From Roseomonas sp. 18066 (GTDB lineage Bacteria > Pseudomonadota > Alphaproteobacteria > Acetobacterales > Acetobacteraceae): a stretch of 64,000 nucleotides of DNA. The position numbers and the translations under genes were made by a program. How positions within the stretch are numbered: the first letter of the stretch is position 1; each line of letters starts with the position of its first letter. The stretch spans positions 17,914 to 81,913 of the forward strand of contig NZ_CACSJM010000006.1 of NCBI RefSeq assembly GCF_902706185.1, read 5' to 3'. Below the pieces are notes generated by a model that was not told the DNA's origin, ran no database searches, and worked only from the letters and a program-made list of their open reading frames with translations. Of the stretch, positions 17,048 through 27,593 are shown piece by piece.

Positions 17048-18172
17048 ATGGCGCACCGCATGGTCATCGCCGGCATCGGCCAGACCGAATACGGCCGGCA
17101 TCCCGGGCGTGACACGCTGTCCCTGAATGTCGAGGCCTGCCGCAAGGCCCTGTCCGATGCCGGCATCGCCAAATGCGCGGTGGACGGGTTGCTGGTGAAG
17201 GTGCCCACCTCCCGCTACGAGGCGATGTACGGGCAGAAGCTGGCCGAGGCGATGCGGTTGCAGCCACGGGTCGGCGGCGTCTGGGACCAGGGCGGCGCGG
17301 CGCCGATCAGCATGATCTCCTTCGCTTGCATGGCGATCGAGGCCGGGCAATGCGAGGTGGCCATCGTCGCCCTGGCCGACAATCCCAAGACCGGCACCCG
17401 CCAGGCCTATGAGAAGGGCTGGGGCGATGATGCCGTGCACGGCTGGTTCGGCGTGGCGGCCGGCTACGGCATGATCCTTCAACGTCACATGCAGGCCTAT
17501 GGCACGCGGCCGGAGCAGCTCGGCGCCATTGCTATCGCCTGTCGCAACAACGGTGCGCGCAACCCGCATGCGCAACTCCGCAAGCCGTTGACCATGGACG
17601 ACTACATGGCGTCCCCCATGATCGTGGAACCGCTGCGGCGTGACGACATCTGCCTGGTCTCCGACGGCGCCTCGGCCGTGGTGGTGATGCGCGAGGACCG
17701 CGCCCGCCAGCTGGGCGTCGCGACACCGGTGCCGATCCTGGGTTACGGCCAGGCGCATACCTCCTGGGACGTGGCGCTTCGCCCGGACCTGACCAGCACG
17801 GCGGCGCGGCAATCGGCGAAGACCGCCTTTGCCATGGCCGGGCTGGCGCCCGCCGATATCGACGTGGCGCAGATCTATGACTGCTACACCGTCGCCGTGC
17901 TGATGACGCTGGAAGACTACGGTTTCTGCGCCAAGGGCCAGTCGGGCCGCTTCGTCGAGGCTGGCGGCATCGAACTGGGCGGCACGCTGCCGATCAACAC
18001 CAGCGGCGGCCTGCTCTCCGAGACCGGCCTGCCCGGATTGCAGATGGTGATCGAGGGGGTGCGGCAGATGCGGGGCAGCTCGTGCAACCAGGTCGCCGAT
18101 GCGCGCCGCTGCCTGGTCAGCAACCAGGGCGGCATGATGACCACGCACGCCACCATGATCCTGGGACGCTAG
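17048..18172 (+). CDS. Thiolase-like protein (SCP-x / lipid-transfer type)
   Basis: 374 residues with the thiolase fold of the acetyl-CoA acetyltransferase/lipid-transfer group (IAGIGQTEYGRHPGR start; DVAQIYDCYTVAVLMTLEDYG; INTSGGLLSETGLPGLQMV). The usual nucleophile position reads GGAAPISMISFACMA, and the His of the common NxHGG motif is replaced by Ser (NTSGG), so catalysis may use other residues or depend on the adjacent DUF35 partner. Two-component thiolases of this type with a DUF35 subunit occur in benzylsuccinate-like degradation (BbsAB). It lies 3 bp after the hydratase and 2 bp before DUF35. Confidence 0.85.
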   Translation: MAHRMVIAGIGQTEYGRHPGRDTLSLNVEACRKALSDAGIAKCAVDGLLVKVPTSRYEAMYGQKLAEAMRLQPRVGGVWDQGGAAPISMISFACMAIEAGQCEVAIVALADNPKTGTRQAYEKGWGDDAVHGWFGVAAGYGMILQRHMQAYGTRPEQLGAIAIACRNNGARNPHAQLRKPLTMDDYMASPMIVEPLRRDDICLVSDGASAVVVMREDRARQLGVATPVPILGYGQAHTSWDVALRPDLTSTAARQSAKTAFAMAGLAPADIDVAQIYDCYTVAVLMTLEDYGFCAKGQSGRFVEAGGIELGGTLPINTSGGLLSETGLPGLQMVIEGVRQMRGSSCNQVADARRCLVSNQGGMMTTHATMILGR

Positions 18173-18174
18173 CC

Positions 18175-18573
18175 ATGGCGGATTTTCCGGCGCCCGAACG
18201 CACGCCGCTGACCGAACCCTATTGGGCCGCGCTGCAGGAAGGCCGGCTGACCTTCCAGCGCTGCCAGCAATGCCGGCATGCCTGGCTGCCGCCGAGGGGT
18301 GAGTGCCCGGAATGCCTGGAGGCGGATTGGGCCTGGGAGCAGGCCTCCGGTGCCGGCCGCCTGGTCAGCTGGGTCATCTATCACCGCGCCTTCCACGACT
18401 GGTTCCGTGACCTGGTGCCCTACAACGTCGCCATCGTCGAGCTGGAGGAAGGGCCGCGGCTGATCAGCAGCGTGCTGCCGCCCGGCCCCGCGCGCATCGA
18501 CCAGAAGCTGGCGCTGGAGATCGGCGCGGTCGCCGGGATGAACGTGCCGCGCTTCCGCTGCATCGCTGAATAA
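18175..18573 (+). CDS. Zn-ribbon OB-fold protein (DUF35), thiolase partner
   Basis: 132 residues. The N-terminal rubredoxin-like zinc ribbon has CQQCRHAWLPPRGECPEC (two CxxC pairs). The C-terminal OB-fold follows (GRLVSWVIYHRAFHDWFRDLVPYNVAIVELEEG). DUF35 proteins form complexes with thiolase-like proteins and help bind acyl-CoA. The gene follows the thiolase by 2 bp, so it is almost certainly its subunit. Confidence 0.9.
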   Translation: MADFPAPERTPLTEPYWAALQEGRLTFQRCQQCRHAWLPPRGECPECLEADWAWEQASGAGRLVSWVIYHRAFHDWFRDLVPYNVAIVELEEGPRLISSVLPPGPARIDQKLALEIGAVAGMNVPRFRCIAE

Positions 18574-18589
18574 GGACAGGGAGAACCCC

Positions 18590-19435
18590 ATGACCGGCAC
18601 TGACTCCTGGCTGATCACCGGCTGCTCCAGCGGCTTCGGGCGGGAGATCGCGCTGGAGGCGATCCGGCGTGGCTTCGATGTTGCCGCCACCGCCCGGCGG
18701 GTGGAGGAGATCGCCGATCTGGTGGCGCTGGCGCCGGATCGGGTCGTCGCCCTGCCGCTCGACGTCACGCAGCCGGTGCAGCGCGAAGCCTGCGTGGCGG
18801 CGGTGACCCAGCGCTTCGGCGGCATCGGGACGCTGGTCAACAATGCCGGCCGCGGCTACCTGGCCGCCATCGAGGAGGGCCGCATGGAAGATGTGCGGCA
18901 GCTCTTCGAGGTCAATCTCTTCGCACCACTGGAACTAACCAGGCTGGTGCTGCCGGGGATGCGGCAGCGCGGCCAGGGCCGCATCGTCAATATCTCCTCG
19001 ATTGGCGGGCTGGTCGCCAATCCCGGCTCCGGCTTCTACGCTTCGACCAAATTCGCGCTGGAGGGCTGGTCGGAGGCGCTGTCGAAGGAGGTGGCGCCGC
19101 TCGGCCTGCAGGTGATGCTGGTGGAGCCGGGTCCGTTCCGCACCGCCTGGAACGACCGCTCCCTGGCGCGGGGACAGGCGGAGCTCGCCGATTACGCCGG
19201 CACCGCGGGGCAGCGGATGCGCGAACTGGGTGATCCTGCGCGGCAACAGCCTGGCGATCCGGCGCGGGCTGCGGAGGTCATCCTGGACGCGGCCCTGGCG
19301 GCCTCGCCACCGGCGCGGCTGGTGCTGGGTGCCTCGGCGATGCGTAGCGCCCGGGCAAAGCTCGCGGCCCTGGCCTCGGACCTGGACGCCTGGGAAGCCG
19401 CTTCCGGCGCCACCGACTTCGCCGACGCGTCGTGA
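18590..19435 (+). CDS. Short-chain dehydrogenase/reductase
   Basis: 281 residues. Rossmann loop TGCSSGFGREIALEA, NNAGRGYL, active-site Ser (IVNISSIGGLV) and YxxxK (YASTKFALEGW) are intact; the classical SDR fold with a longer C-terminus is NADP-preferring by the Arg-Arg after strand 2. In this operon it fits oxidation of the hydroxyacyl-CoA made by the hydratase, before thiolysis. Last gene of the plus operon, with a hairpin beyond its stop. Confidence 0.9.
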   Translation: MTGTDSWLITGCSSGFGREIALEAIRRGFDVAATARRVEEIADLVALAPDRVVALPLDVTQPVQREACVAAVTQRFGGIGTLVNNAGRGYLAAIEEGRMEDVRQLFEVNLFAPLELTRLVLPGMRQRGQGRIVNISSIGGLVANPGSGFYASTKFALEGWSEALSKEVAPLGLQVMLVEPGPFRTAWNDRSLARGQAELADYAGTAGQRMRELGDPARQQPGDPARAAEVILDAALAASPPARLVLGASAMRSARAKLAALASDLDAWEAASGATDFADAS

Positions 19436-19450
19436 GGCGCTGCTGTTGCG

Positions 19451-19478
19451 CGGCGCGGCAGGGACGCCCGCCGCGCCG
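19451..19478. terminator. Hairpin between convergent operons
   Basis: Perfect 9-bp stem CGGCGCGGC/GCCGCGCCG with a 10-nt loop in the 51-bp gap between the converging SDR and molybdenum-hydroxylase genes. No T-run is present, but position and strength suggest a bidirectional stop. Confidence 0.5.
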
Positions 19479-19486
19479 AGCTCAGT

Positions 19487-21763
19487 TCAGCTTGGTGCGC
19501 CGGTGAACGACACCTTGGACAGTGGCAGGCTGCGGATCCGGCGGCCGAGCAGCACCGACAGGGCATTGGTCACCGCCGGCGGCACCCCCGGCACTCCCGG
19601 CTCGCCAACCCCACCCATGGGCGCGCCGCTTTCGATGATACGCACATGCACCCTGGGCATGCGGTGCATCGGCAGGATCGGGTAGCCATCGTAGTTGCGC
19701 GCCCGCGGCAGGCCTGCTTCGAAGACCATCTCCTCGTACAGCGCCGTCGACAGGCCGTTGCCGACCGCCGAGCGGACCTGCGCCTCGACGATCGCCGGGT
19801 TCACGACGCGGCCCGGATCGATCGCGACCCAGATGTCGTGCACCACGATCTCGCCGCCGGTGATGGAAACCTCGGCGATGGTCGCGACCTCGGTGCCGAA
19901 GGGGGACACCATGGCCACGCCGCGGGCCCGGCGGGAGCCGTCGCCCGCGGTATAGGGACCGCGTTTCCAGCCGCCCGACATCTCGCCCACCGCGCGCAGC
20001 AGATGGGTCAGCCGCGCGTTGCCCGACAGCAGCTCCATGCGCAACGCGTAAGGATCCTGGTTTCCGGCATCCGCCATCTCGTCGAAGAAGGTCTCGTAGA
20101 GGAAGCCGTTCATCGACTCGCCGACCGAGCGCCAGAAGCCGATCAAGGCCGGGTATTGCAGCACGACCTGGGTGACGCGCCCGTTCGGGATGGCATAGGG
20201 CTTGCCGGCGATGCCCTCGACGGCGGTGGGATCGACCTTGTCGAGCGGCATCTTGTTGACCCGGAAGCGCGGGCCTTCGCCCTTGACCTCGGCCTCCAGC
20301 GCCACCGGCTTGCCGCGCGCATCCAACCCGGCGCGGAAGCGGACCACGCCCATCGGCCGCAGGGTGTCCCGCAGGAATTCCTCCTCCCGGCTCCAAATCA
20401 GCTTCACCGGCCGGCCGACCGCCTTGGCCAGCAGGATGGCCTGGGGAAAGGGATTGGAGGCCTCGTAGAGGAAGTGGCGCCCGAAGAAGCCGCCCAGCAG
20501 CGGCGAGTGCAGGCGGATCTTCGCGGGATCGAGCTGGGCGACGGCGGCGGCCGCGCGGAGAAAGGCGTCCGGCGCTTGGTTCGGCGCCCAGAGGTCCAGC
20601 GTGCCATCGGCATTGAAGCGGGCGGTGGCCGAGGGTGGCTCGAGCTGGGCATGCGCGATCAGCGGCGCGTCATAGACGGCCTCGAGCCGGGTTGCGGCCG
20701 CCGCCAGCGCGGCCGCCGAATTGCCGGTGGTCGCAGCCTCGAAGACCGGGCCGGTGCCGTCCGCCAGCCGTTGCCGCAGCGCCACCGTCGAGAAATCCGC
20801 AGGCATCGCCGGGAAGCCACGCGCCTTGCCGGGCTCGGCCTCGTTCCAGCTGACCTGAAGCGCCTCGGCCGCGCGCCGCGCGCGCCACCAGCGGTCGGCG
20901 ACGACGCCGATGGCGCCCGGCAGCCGGTGCAGCGAATACACCCCGCGCATGGCCAGCACCGCAGCCTCGTTGCGGATGATGCCCGGCTCGCAGCCCAGGC
21001 GCGGGGCGTGCCGCACAGCGGCGAGCAGCATCCCCTCGACCTGGATGTCGATGGCATAGACCGCGCGGCCAGTGGATTTGTCGGGCACGTCGAGCCGCGC
21101 GATCCCCTTGCCGATCCATCGGAAGGCCGCGTCGGCCTTCAGCGTCACCTGATCGGGAACAGGCAAGGCGAGCGCATCGGCGGCAAGGTCTCCATAGTTG
21201 AGCGAACGGCCGGAGGCGGCATGGATCACGCGGCCGGGCTCGGTCGTCAGCTCGGCGATGGGCGCGCCGAGGCGGCTTGCCGCAGCCTCGATGAGCATCC
21301 GCCGGGCCAGCGCGCCCAGGCGGCGCATCCGCGTGTAGCTGGAGCGAACCGAGGTGCTGCCGCCGGTGAAGCGCAGCCGGCCGTTGACCACCAGATAGTC
21401 GGGGCCCGGCGGCGCGCTGACCACGGTGAAGCGAGCGGGGTCGGCGTCGAGCTCCTCGCCGACGATTTGCGCCATGGCGGTGTAGATGCCCTGGCCGCCT
21501 TCGATGAAGGGGCTCTGCAGCACCACGCTGCCATCCGGGCGGATTTCCAGGAAGGCGGGCACCCGGGTTCCGGCCTCGATGGCGGGAGCCAGCGCCTGGG
21601 ACCTGGCGCTGCCGCCCGGCAGGGTGAAGCCCAGCACCAGCGCGCCGAGCGAGGCACCGAGGACGCCGCGGCGCGACAGGTTGACCGGCGGATCTGCGGC
21701 GAGTTCCGCGTCGACAACATGGGGATCGAAGCCAGCGGGCGCAGCGGTGCCGGCGGGGATCAT
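19487..21763 (-). CDS. Second molybdopterin-binding large subunit (AldH/IorB type)
   Basis: 758 residues from the ATG at 21763, whose ATGA overlaps the stop of the [2Fe-2S] gene. A twin-arginine leader (LSRRGVLGASLGALVLGF) predicts periplasmic location. It has the same xanthine-oxidase-family layout as the 8067-10325 protein, including HAQLEPPSA, GGFFGRHF and the GVGEPGVPGVPPAV catalytic-Glu motif, so the two are clear paralogues. It has no adjacent cytochrome gene; electrons may go to the tri-haem cytochrome of the first operon or to the P460/b-type cytochromes at 31100-32319. Confidence 0.9.
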   Translation of the reverse strand: MIPAGTAAPAGFDPHVVDAELAADPPVNLSRRGVLGASLGALVLGFTLPGGSARSQALAPAIEAGTRVPAFLEIRPDGSVVLQSPFIEGGQGIYTAMAQIVGEELDADPARFTVVSAPPGPDYLVVNGRLRFTGGSTSVRSSYTRMRRLGALARRMLIEAAASRLGAPIAELTTEPGRVIHAASGRSLNYGDLAADALALPVPDQVTLKADAAFRWIGKGIARLDVPDKSTGRAVYAIDIQVEGMLLAAVRHAPRLGCEPGIIRNEAAVLAMRGVYSLHRLPGAIGVVADRWWRARRAAEALQVSWNEAEPGKARGFPAMPADFSTVALRQRLADGTGPVFEAATTGNSAAALAAAATRLEAVYDAPLIAHAQLEPPSATARFNADGTLDLWAPNQAPDAFLRAAAAVAQLDPAKIRLHSPLLGGFFGRHFLYEASNPFPQAILLAKAVGRPVKLIWSREEEFLRDTLRPMGVVRFRAGLDARGKPVALEAEVKGEGPRFRVNKMPLDKVDPTAVEGIAGKPYAIPNGRVTQVVLQYPALIGFWRSVGESMNGFLYETFFDEMADAGNQDPYALRMELLSGNARLTHLLRAVGEMSGGWKRGPYTAGDGSRRARGVAMVSPFGTEVATIAEVSITGGEIVVHDIWVAIDPGRVVNPAIVEAQVRSAVGNGLSTALYEEMVFEAGLPRARNYDGYPILPMHRMPRVHVRIIESGAPMGGVGEPGVPGVPPAVTNALSVLLGRRIRSLPLSKVSFTGAPS

Positions 21764-22206
21764 GCCTTGGCTGCCTGCTGCACGGCCGCGACGATGCCGT
21801 TGTAGGTAGCGCAGCGACACAGATTGGCCATGCTGCCGAGGATGTCCTCCTCCGACGGGCTCGGATTGGCCTTGAGCAACGCCACCGCGGCCATGACCTG
21901 CCCCGATTGGCAGTAGCCGCATTGCGGCACCTGATGGGCGATCCAGGCGTCGATCACCTTGCTGCCGACGGGATCGGCCGCGGCCGCCTCGATCGTCACG
22001 ATATCGGCGCCGGCCATGCTATCGACCGGTGTGACGCAGGAGCGGACAGCCTCGCCATCGACCAGCACCGTGCAGGCGCCGCACTGCGCCAGGCCGCAAC
22101 CGTATTTGGTGCCGGTCATGCCCAGTTCTTCCCGGATGACCCAGAGCAGCGGCGTTTCCGGCTCGACATCGATGTCGTGCGTCGTGCCGTTGATGCTCAA
22201 CTGCAT
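21760..22206 (-). CDS. Second [2Fe-2S] subunit (AldF/IorA type)
   Basis: 148 residues, same length as the paralogue at 7609. Of two close ATGs, the one at 22206 has AGGAG 7 nt upstream and is preferred. Both cluster motifs are complete (GCGLAQCGACTV; CGYCQSGQVM; LCRCATYNGI). It is translationally coupled (ATGA) to the large subunit. Its promoter region contains one of the ATTAG-N5-CTAAT-like boxes (22377-22391). Confidence 0.92.
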   Translation of the reverse strand: MQLSINGTTHDIDVEPETPLLWVIREELGMTGTKYGCGLAQCGACTVLVDGEAVRSCVTPVDSMAGADIVTIEAAAADPVGSKVIDAWIAHQVPQCGYCQSGQVMAAVALLKANPSPSEEDILGSMANLCRCATYNGIVAAVQQAAKA

Positions 22207-22376
22207 GGTCATTCTCCTGGCAGGATCGGCAGAGGCTCGCCCCGCAGCGCATCCTTCGAAGCGGGGTCGGACGGGACGATGGCGGGGCCGCACGCGGCCC
22301 ACCCTCTGGCCCAACATTCCAGCAATCCTACCGCCGCCACCGACGGCGCATTAGCCACGGCTTTCCGCTAGCTAGC

Positions 22377-22391
22377 ATTAGGCAGGCTTAT
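22377..22391. promoter_or_regulatory. Predicted LysR box (site a)
   Basis: ATTAG-GCAGG-CTTAT, one mismatch from the inverted repeat ATTAG-N5-CTAAT, with T-N11-A spacing kept. It lies 171 bp upstream of the [2Fe-2S] gene start at 22206. Confidence 0.5.
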
Positions 22392-22593
22392 CAATTTCAT
22401 TGAATCGGCAGGTCGGGTCACATGAGAGGCGGCAGCCCTGCTGCACCCCGCTGCACCTTGGTGACGAGGTTCGCTGAAGAGCACCGGCTCCCAAAACTGC
22501 CCCGCATGGCCTTCGGCGCCGTTGCCCTCCCCTCGATAACGACGGCCGATGCCGGGTGAGGATCAAACGCTTTCTGGGAAGAGCTGCCAACCT

Positions 22594-22608
22594 ATTAGTC
22601 AGCCTAAT
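22594..22608. promoter_or_regulatory. Predicted LysR box (site b)
   Basis: Perfect inverted repeat ATTAG-TCAGC-CTAAT (extended to TATTAG/CTAATA). It lies about 149 bp upstream of the CMD-cupin start at 22757. Confidence 0.65.
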
Positions 22609-22756
22609 AACTTCATGCAGTTCTGGCCCCCTAATCCAAAAATTACTGCTGGGCCATCTTCTGAACGAGACCATGCCTGAGCACAGCCATCCTCGTGGAT
22701 CGTTTTTGCCCAGGACGCCCGCCAGCAGTCCACCTTTGCGCCAAGGACCAGCCTTC

Positions 22757-23962
22757 ATGAGAAACCTGTTCGTGGCCGTCGCGGCGGCGGCGCTTGGTGC
22801 CTCCGGCACTGCCCTGGCCCAAAGCGGCACGGCGCCCCGGGTCTCACCGCCGGCGGTCTACCAGGTTGCCCCGCCGATGGGCCGCTACACCGACGAGGTT
22901 CTGTTCGGCGAGGTCTGGCGGCGGGAAGGGCTCAGCCCCCGGGATCGCAGCCTGCTGGTTGTCTCGACGCTGATCGCCAATGGCCGAGCGGCGCAGCTGC
23001 GTGGCCATGTCGGGCGGGCGCTCGACAATGGCGTGAAGCCAGCCGAGATCGCTGAGATCGTGACGCATCTCGCCTTCTATGCCGGCTGGCCTGTCGCCGT
23101 TTCTTCTGTCCAGGAGATCAAGGCTGTCTTCGACCAGCGGAAGATCGAGACCCCCGATTTCGGTGCCGAGCCGCTGCCGGTCGACGCTGCTGCCGAAGCG
23201 CGGCGCAAGGCTGACCTCCAGGCCACCGCCGGTGCCGCCGCGCCGCCGCTGGCCGAGCTCACCGACCGCGTGCTCTTCGCCGACCTCTGGCGGCGCCCCG
23301 ATCTGACGCCGCGCGACCGCAGCCTGGTCACTATCGCAGCGCTGATCGCCAACGGTGCATCGGAGCAACTGCCGTTCTACGTCAATCGGGCCATGGATGC
23401 AGGGCTGACCGCGGCGCAGCTGTCGGAGGCGGTGACGCATCTGGCCTTCTATGCCGGTTGGCCGCGCGCCATGTCGGCGGTGCCGGTGGTGCAGAAGATC
23501 CTGGCAGATCGCACGGCACCGCCCGCGGCCACCGGCTTGCGGCTGCAGCGCCATGCGGCGGGTGCGACCACGACAGGGCCCGCCGCCAATTTTACCGGAA
23601 CCGTGCGCGTCGCCTCCCGCTTCCAGGCCGAGAGCCCGGCGCGGGTCGGTGGCGGCCTGGTCAGCTTCGAGCCAGGGGCACGGACCGCCTGGCACACGCA
23701 TCCGCTCGGCCAGACGCTGGTCGTCACCGCCGGCTGCGGCCGCGTTCAGGCAGAGGGCGGGCCCGTCGAGGTCATCCGGCCCGGCGATGTCGTGTGGATT
23801 CCACCAGGTGTGCGGCATTGGCATGGAGCCGCCCCCGACACCGCCATGAGCCATCTGGCGGTTGCCGAGGCGAGCGAAGGCGTCAGCGTGCGCTGGATGG
23901 AGCAGGTGAGCGACCAGCAATATGACGGGGCCGCCGGCAATGCCGGTCGCTGTGGCGGCTGA
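22757..23962 (+). CDS. Exported carboxymuconolactone decarboxylase-like tandem protein with C-terminal cupin
   Basis: 401 residues from the ATG at 22757, which begins a signal peptide ([22 protein letters not shown]). Two CMD domains follow (about 35-140 and 160-265), each with [16 protein letters not shown] and [11 protein letters not shown]. Neither has the CxxC of AhpD-type peroxidases, so they are of the PcaC/gamma-CMD kind. A cupin occupies about 275-390 ([11 protein letters not shown], then [10 protein letters not shown]: metal-binding His residues). Export of such a fusion is unusual for a ring-cleavage enzyme; a periplasmic lactone or oxidised-product hydrolase is possible. It forms an operon with the flavodoxin gene that starts 13 bp later. 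Confidence 0.85.
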   Translation: MRNLFVAVAAAALGASGTALAQSGTAPRVSPPAVYQVAPPMGRYTDEVLFGEVWRREGLSPRDRSLLVVSTLIANGRAAQLRGHVGRALDNGVKPAEIAEIVTHLAFYAGWPVAVSSVQEIKAVFDQRKIETPDFGAEPLPVDAAAEARRKADLQATAGAAAPPLAELTDRVLFADLWRRPDLTPRDRSLVTIAALIANGASEQLPFYVNRAMDAGLTAAQLSEAVTHLAFYAGWPRAMSAVPVVQKILADRTAPPAATGLRLQRHAAGATTTGPAANFTGTVRVASRFQAESPARVGGGLVSFEPGARTAWHTHPLGQTLVVTAGCGRVQAEGGPVEVIRPGDVVWIPPGVRHWHGAAPDTAMSHLAVAEASEGVSVRWMEQVSDQQYDGAAGNAGRCGG

Positions 23963-23975
23963 GCTGTCTGGAAAG

Positions 23976-24590
23976 ATGATGCCTGCGGGATCGATCCTGG
24001 CGGGACGGCGACGGCTGCTGGCCGCCGCCGCAGGCAGCTTCGGCCTGGCCTTTCTGCCCGCAGGCAAGCTCGGGGCGCAGGCGCGCCGAGGTTCGTCCCG
24101 GCATGCGTTGACCGTCTACTTCACGCGAACGGGCAATACCCGGCAGCTGGCGGAAGCCATCCATCGGCAGGTGGGTGGCGACTTGATCCGCGTGGAGACA
24201 CTCGAGGCCTATCCCGAGGACTATCAGGCGACGGTGCAACAGGCCCGGCGCGAGCGCGACAGCGGCCGTTGGCCTTCGATACGGCCGCGGATCGCCGACA
24301 TCCGCCGATACGACATGATCTTCCTGGGCTCGCCAATCTGGGGCGACCACCTGAACCCGCCGATGAAGCGCTTCCTGGCCGATCATGACCTCGCAGGGCT
24401 GAGGATCGCACCCTTCGTGACCTACAAGGTCAGCCGGATGGGCCAGGTCCGCCGGAACGTCATGCAGATCGCACCGCGGGCCCGGCTTCTGGATGGCCTG
24501 GCCGTCCGCGATGACGCGGTGGCGCCGTCGAAGGCCCGCGCGAAGGCATGGGCGCGCCGTGCGTTGGGCGTTCAAGGCGATACGGGCTGA
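23976..24590 (+). CDS. Exported flavodoxin-like protein
   Basis: 204 residues from the ATG at 23976; an earlier in-frame ATG at 23922 overlaps the previous gene. The N-terminus GRRRLLAAAAGSFGLAFLPAG looks like a Tat or Sec signal. The flavodoxin fold follows, with the FMN phosphate loop YFTRTGNTRQLAEAI and FLGSPIWGDHLNPPMKRFL. It would carry FMN as an electron carrier or quinone-type reductase outside the cytoplasm, unlike ordinary cytosolic flavodoxins. Cofactor loading would need Tat export of the folded protein, consistent with the RRR motif. Confidence 0.85.
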   Translation: MMPAGSILAGRRRLLAAAAGSFGLAFLPAGKLGAQARRGSSRHALTVYFTRTGNTRQLAEAIHRQVGGDLIRVETLEAYPEDYQATVQQARRERDSGRWPSIRPRIADIRRYDMIFLGSPIWGDHLNPPMKRFLADHDLAGLRIAPFVTYKVSRMGQVRRNVMQIAPRARLLDGLAVRDDAVAPSKARAKAWARRALGVQGDTG

Positions 24591-24629
24591 CCGCCCCAAG
24601 CATTGCCCCCTCGGCCGGCGCGACCAGCG

Positions 24630-25411
24630 TCAGCCTGCCGTCGTGCCCTGAGCAAGCCGTGAGAAGCTGGACAGCGCGGTGCGGATCGTCGCCGGCTCGC
24701 GATCCAGCGGCATGTTCGCCGCGTCCGAGACGCCGTCCAGGGCACCGGGCCGATCCGCCGTCGTGGAGGCGAAGACCGCGTCCAGATCAGGCTGCGGCGG
24801 ACCATGCTCGGTGATCAGCTCGAAGGTCTTCCCCACCGCCTCGGCGGAGGACAACGCCTGGACCAGGACCTGCGCGAGTTGTCGGCGCGAGACCGCGCCA
24901 TCCGCCGGGGTGCCGGATTGCCTCCGATCGCCCTGCAGCATGAGCAGCCGCTGCTGGCCGGTCTCGTTGTAGTCGAACCAGCCGGGACGGACGATGGTAT
25001 AGGGCAGCCCGCTGGCCCGCAGCAGCCGCTCGCCGCGCCGCTTCCAGTCATGCGCGCCCTTGCGGTCGGTCACGCCGATGGTGGTCATCAGCGCGACGCG
25101 AACGGATCTGCCGCCGAGGGCTTCGAGGACATGGAGGACGCCGCCGTAATCAACGGCCTCGGCGGTGCCGCGGAGTCCGCCGGAACTGCCATGCGTGAAG
25201 ATGATGGCATCGACGGAGGCCACGATGGCGGCCAGAGATTCCGGCCGGGTCAGGTCGCCCTCGGCGATCTCAACCCCTGGCGGAAACGAGGCCTTGCGCG
25301 GGCTGCGGACGAGGGCACGCACGTGATGGCCGTCGCGCAGGGCCTGATCGACGACCTGCCGTCCGATGCTTCCCGTCGCGCCGACCACGAGGATCGTCAA
25401 GGGCTGCTGCT

Positions 25412-25415
<4 letters not shown>
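24630..25415 (-). CDS. NAD(P)-binding NmrA/SDR-like protein
   Basis: 261 residues. It begins with the atypical SDR nucleotide motif LVVGATGSIGRQVVDQAL; there is no YxxxK, as in NmrA/SDR_a5 proteins, which act as NADPH-dependent reductases or redox sensors. It is the last gene of a five-gene minus-strand operon; its ATG overlaps the stop of the preceding hydrolase gene by 4 bp. Confidence 0.85.
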
Positions 25416-27513
<2,098 letters not shown>

Positions 27514-27593
27514 TCACTGTTCATGAAGCAGGCTCGCGGACCGCGGCGCGTCGGCAAGAGGCCATCGCGGCAGGCGTCACGAGGCGGCATTTC

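Larger units (their letters stand above)
22207..22756. promoter_or_regulatory. 550-bp divergent control region
   Basis: No gene recognised. It separates the minus-strand [2Fe-2S]/Mo operon from the plus-strand CMD-cupin/flavodoxin operon. It holds two boxes of the ATTAG-N5-CTAAT family (22377-22391 and 22594-22608), one towards each operon. Confidence 0.6.

Noticed and set aside
16259..18148. 629-codon minus-strand open frame
   Set aside because: Antisense to the hydratase and thiolase genes; biased composition and no domain.
19646..21805. 719-codon plus-strand open frame
   Set aside because: Antisense to the second molybdopterin subunit, whose motifs and Tat leader are unmistakable.
7609..22206. 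The two Mo-hydroxylase copies as arms of a composite transposon
   Set aside because: They are clear paralogues but diverged at protein level, with no transposase or terminal repeats nearby.
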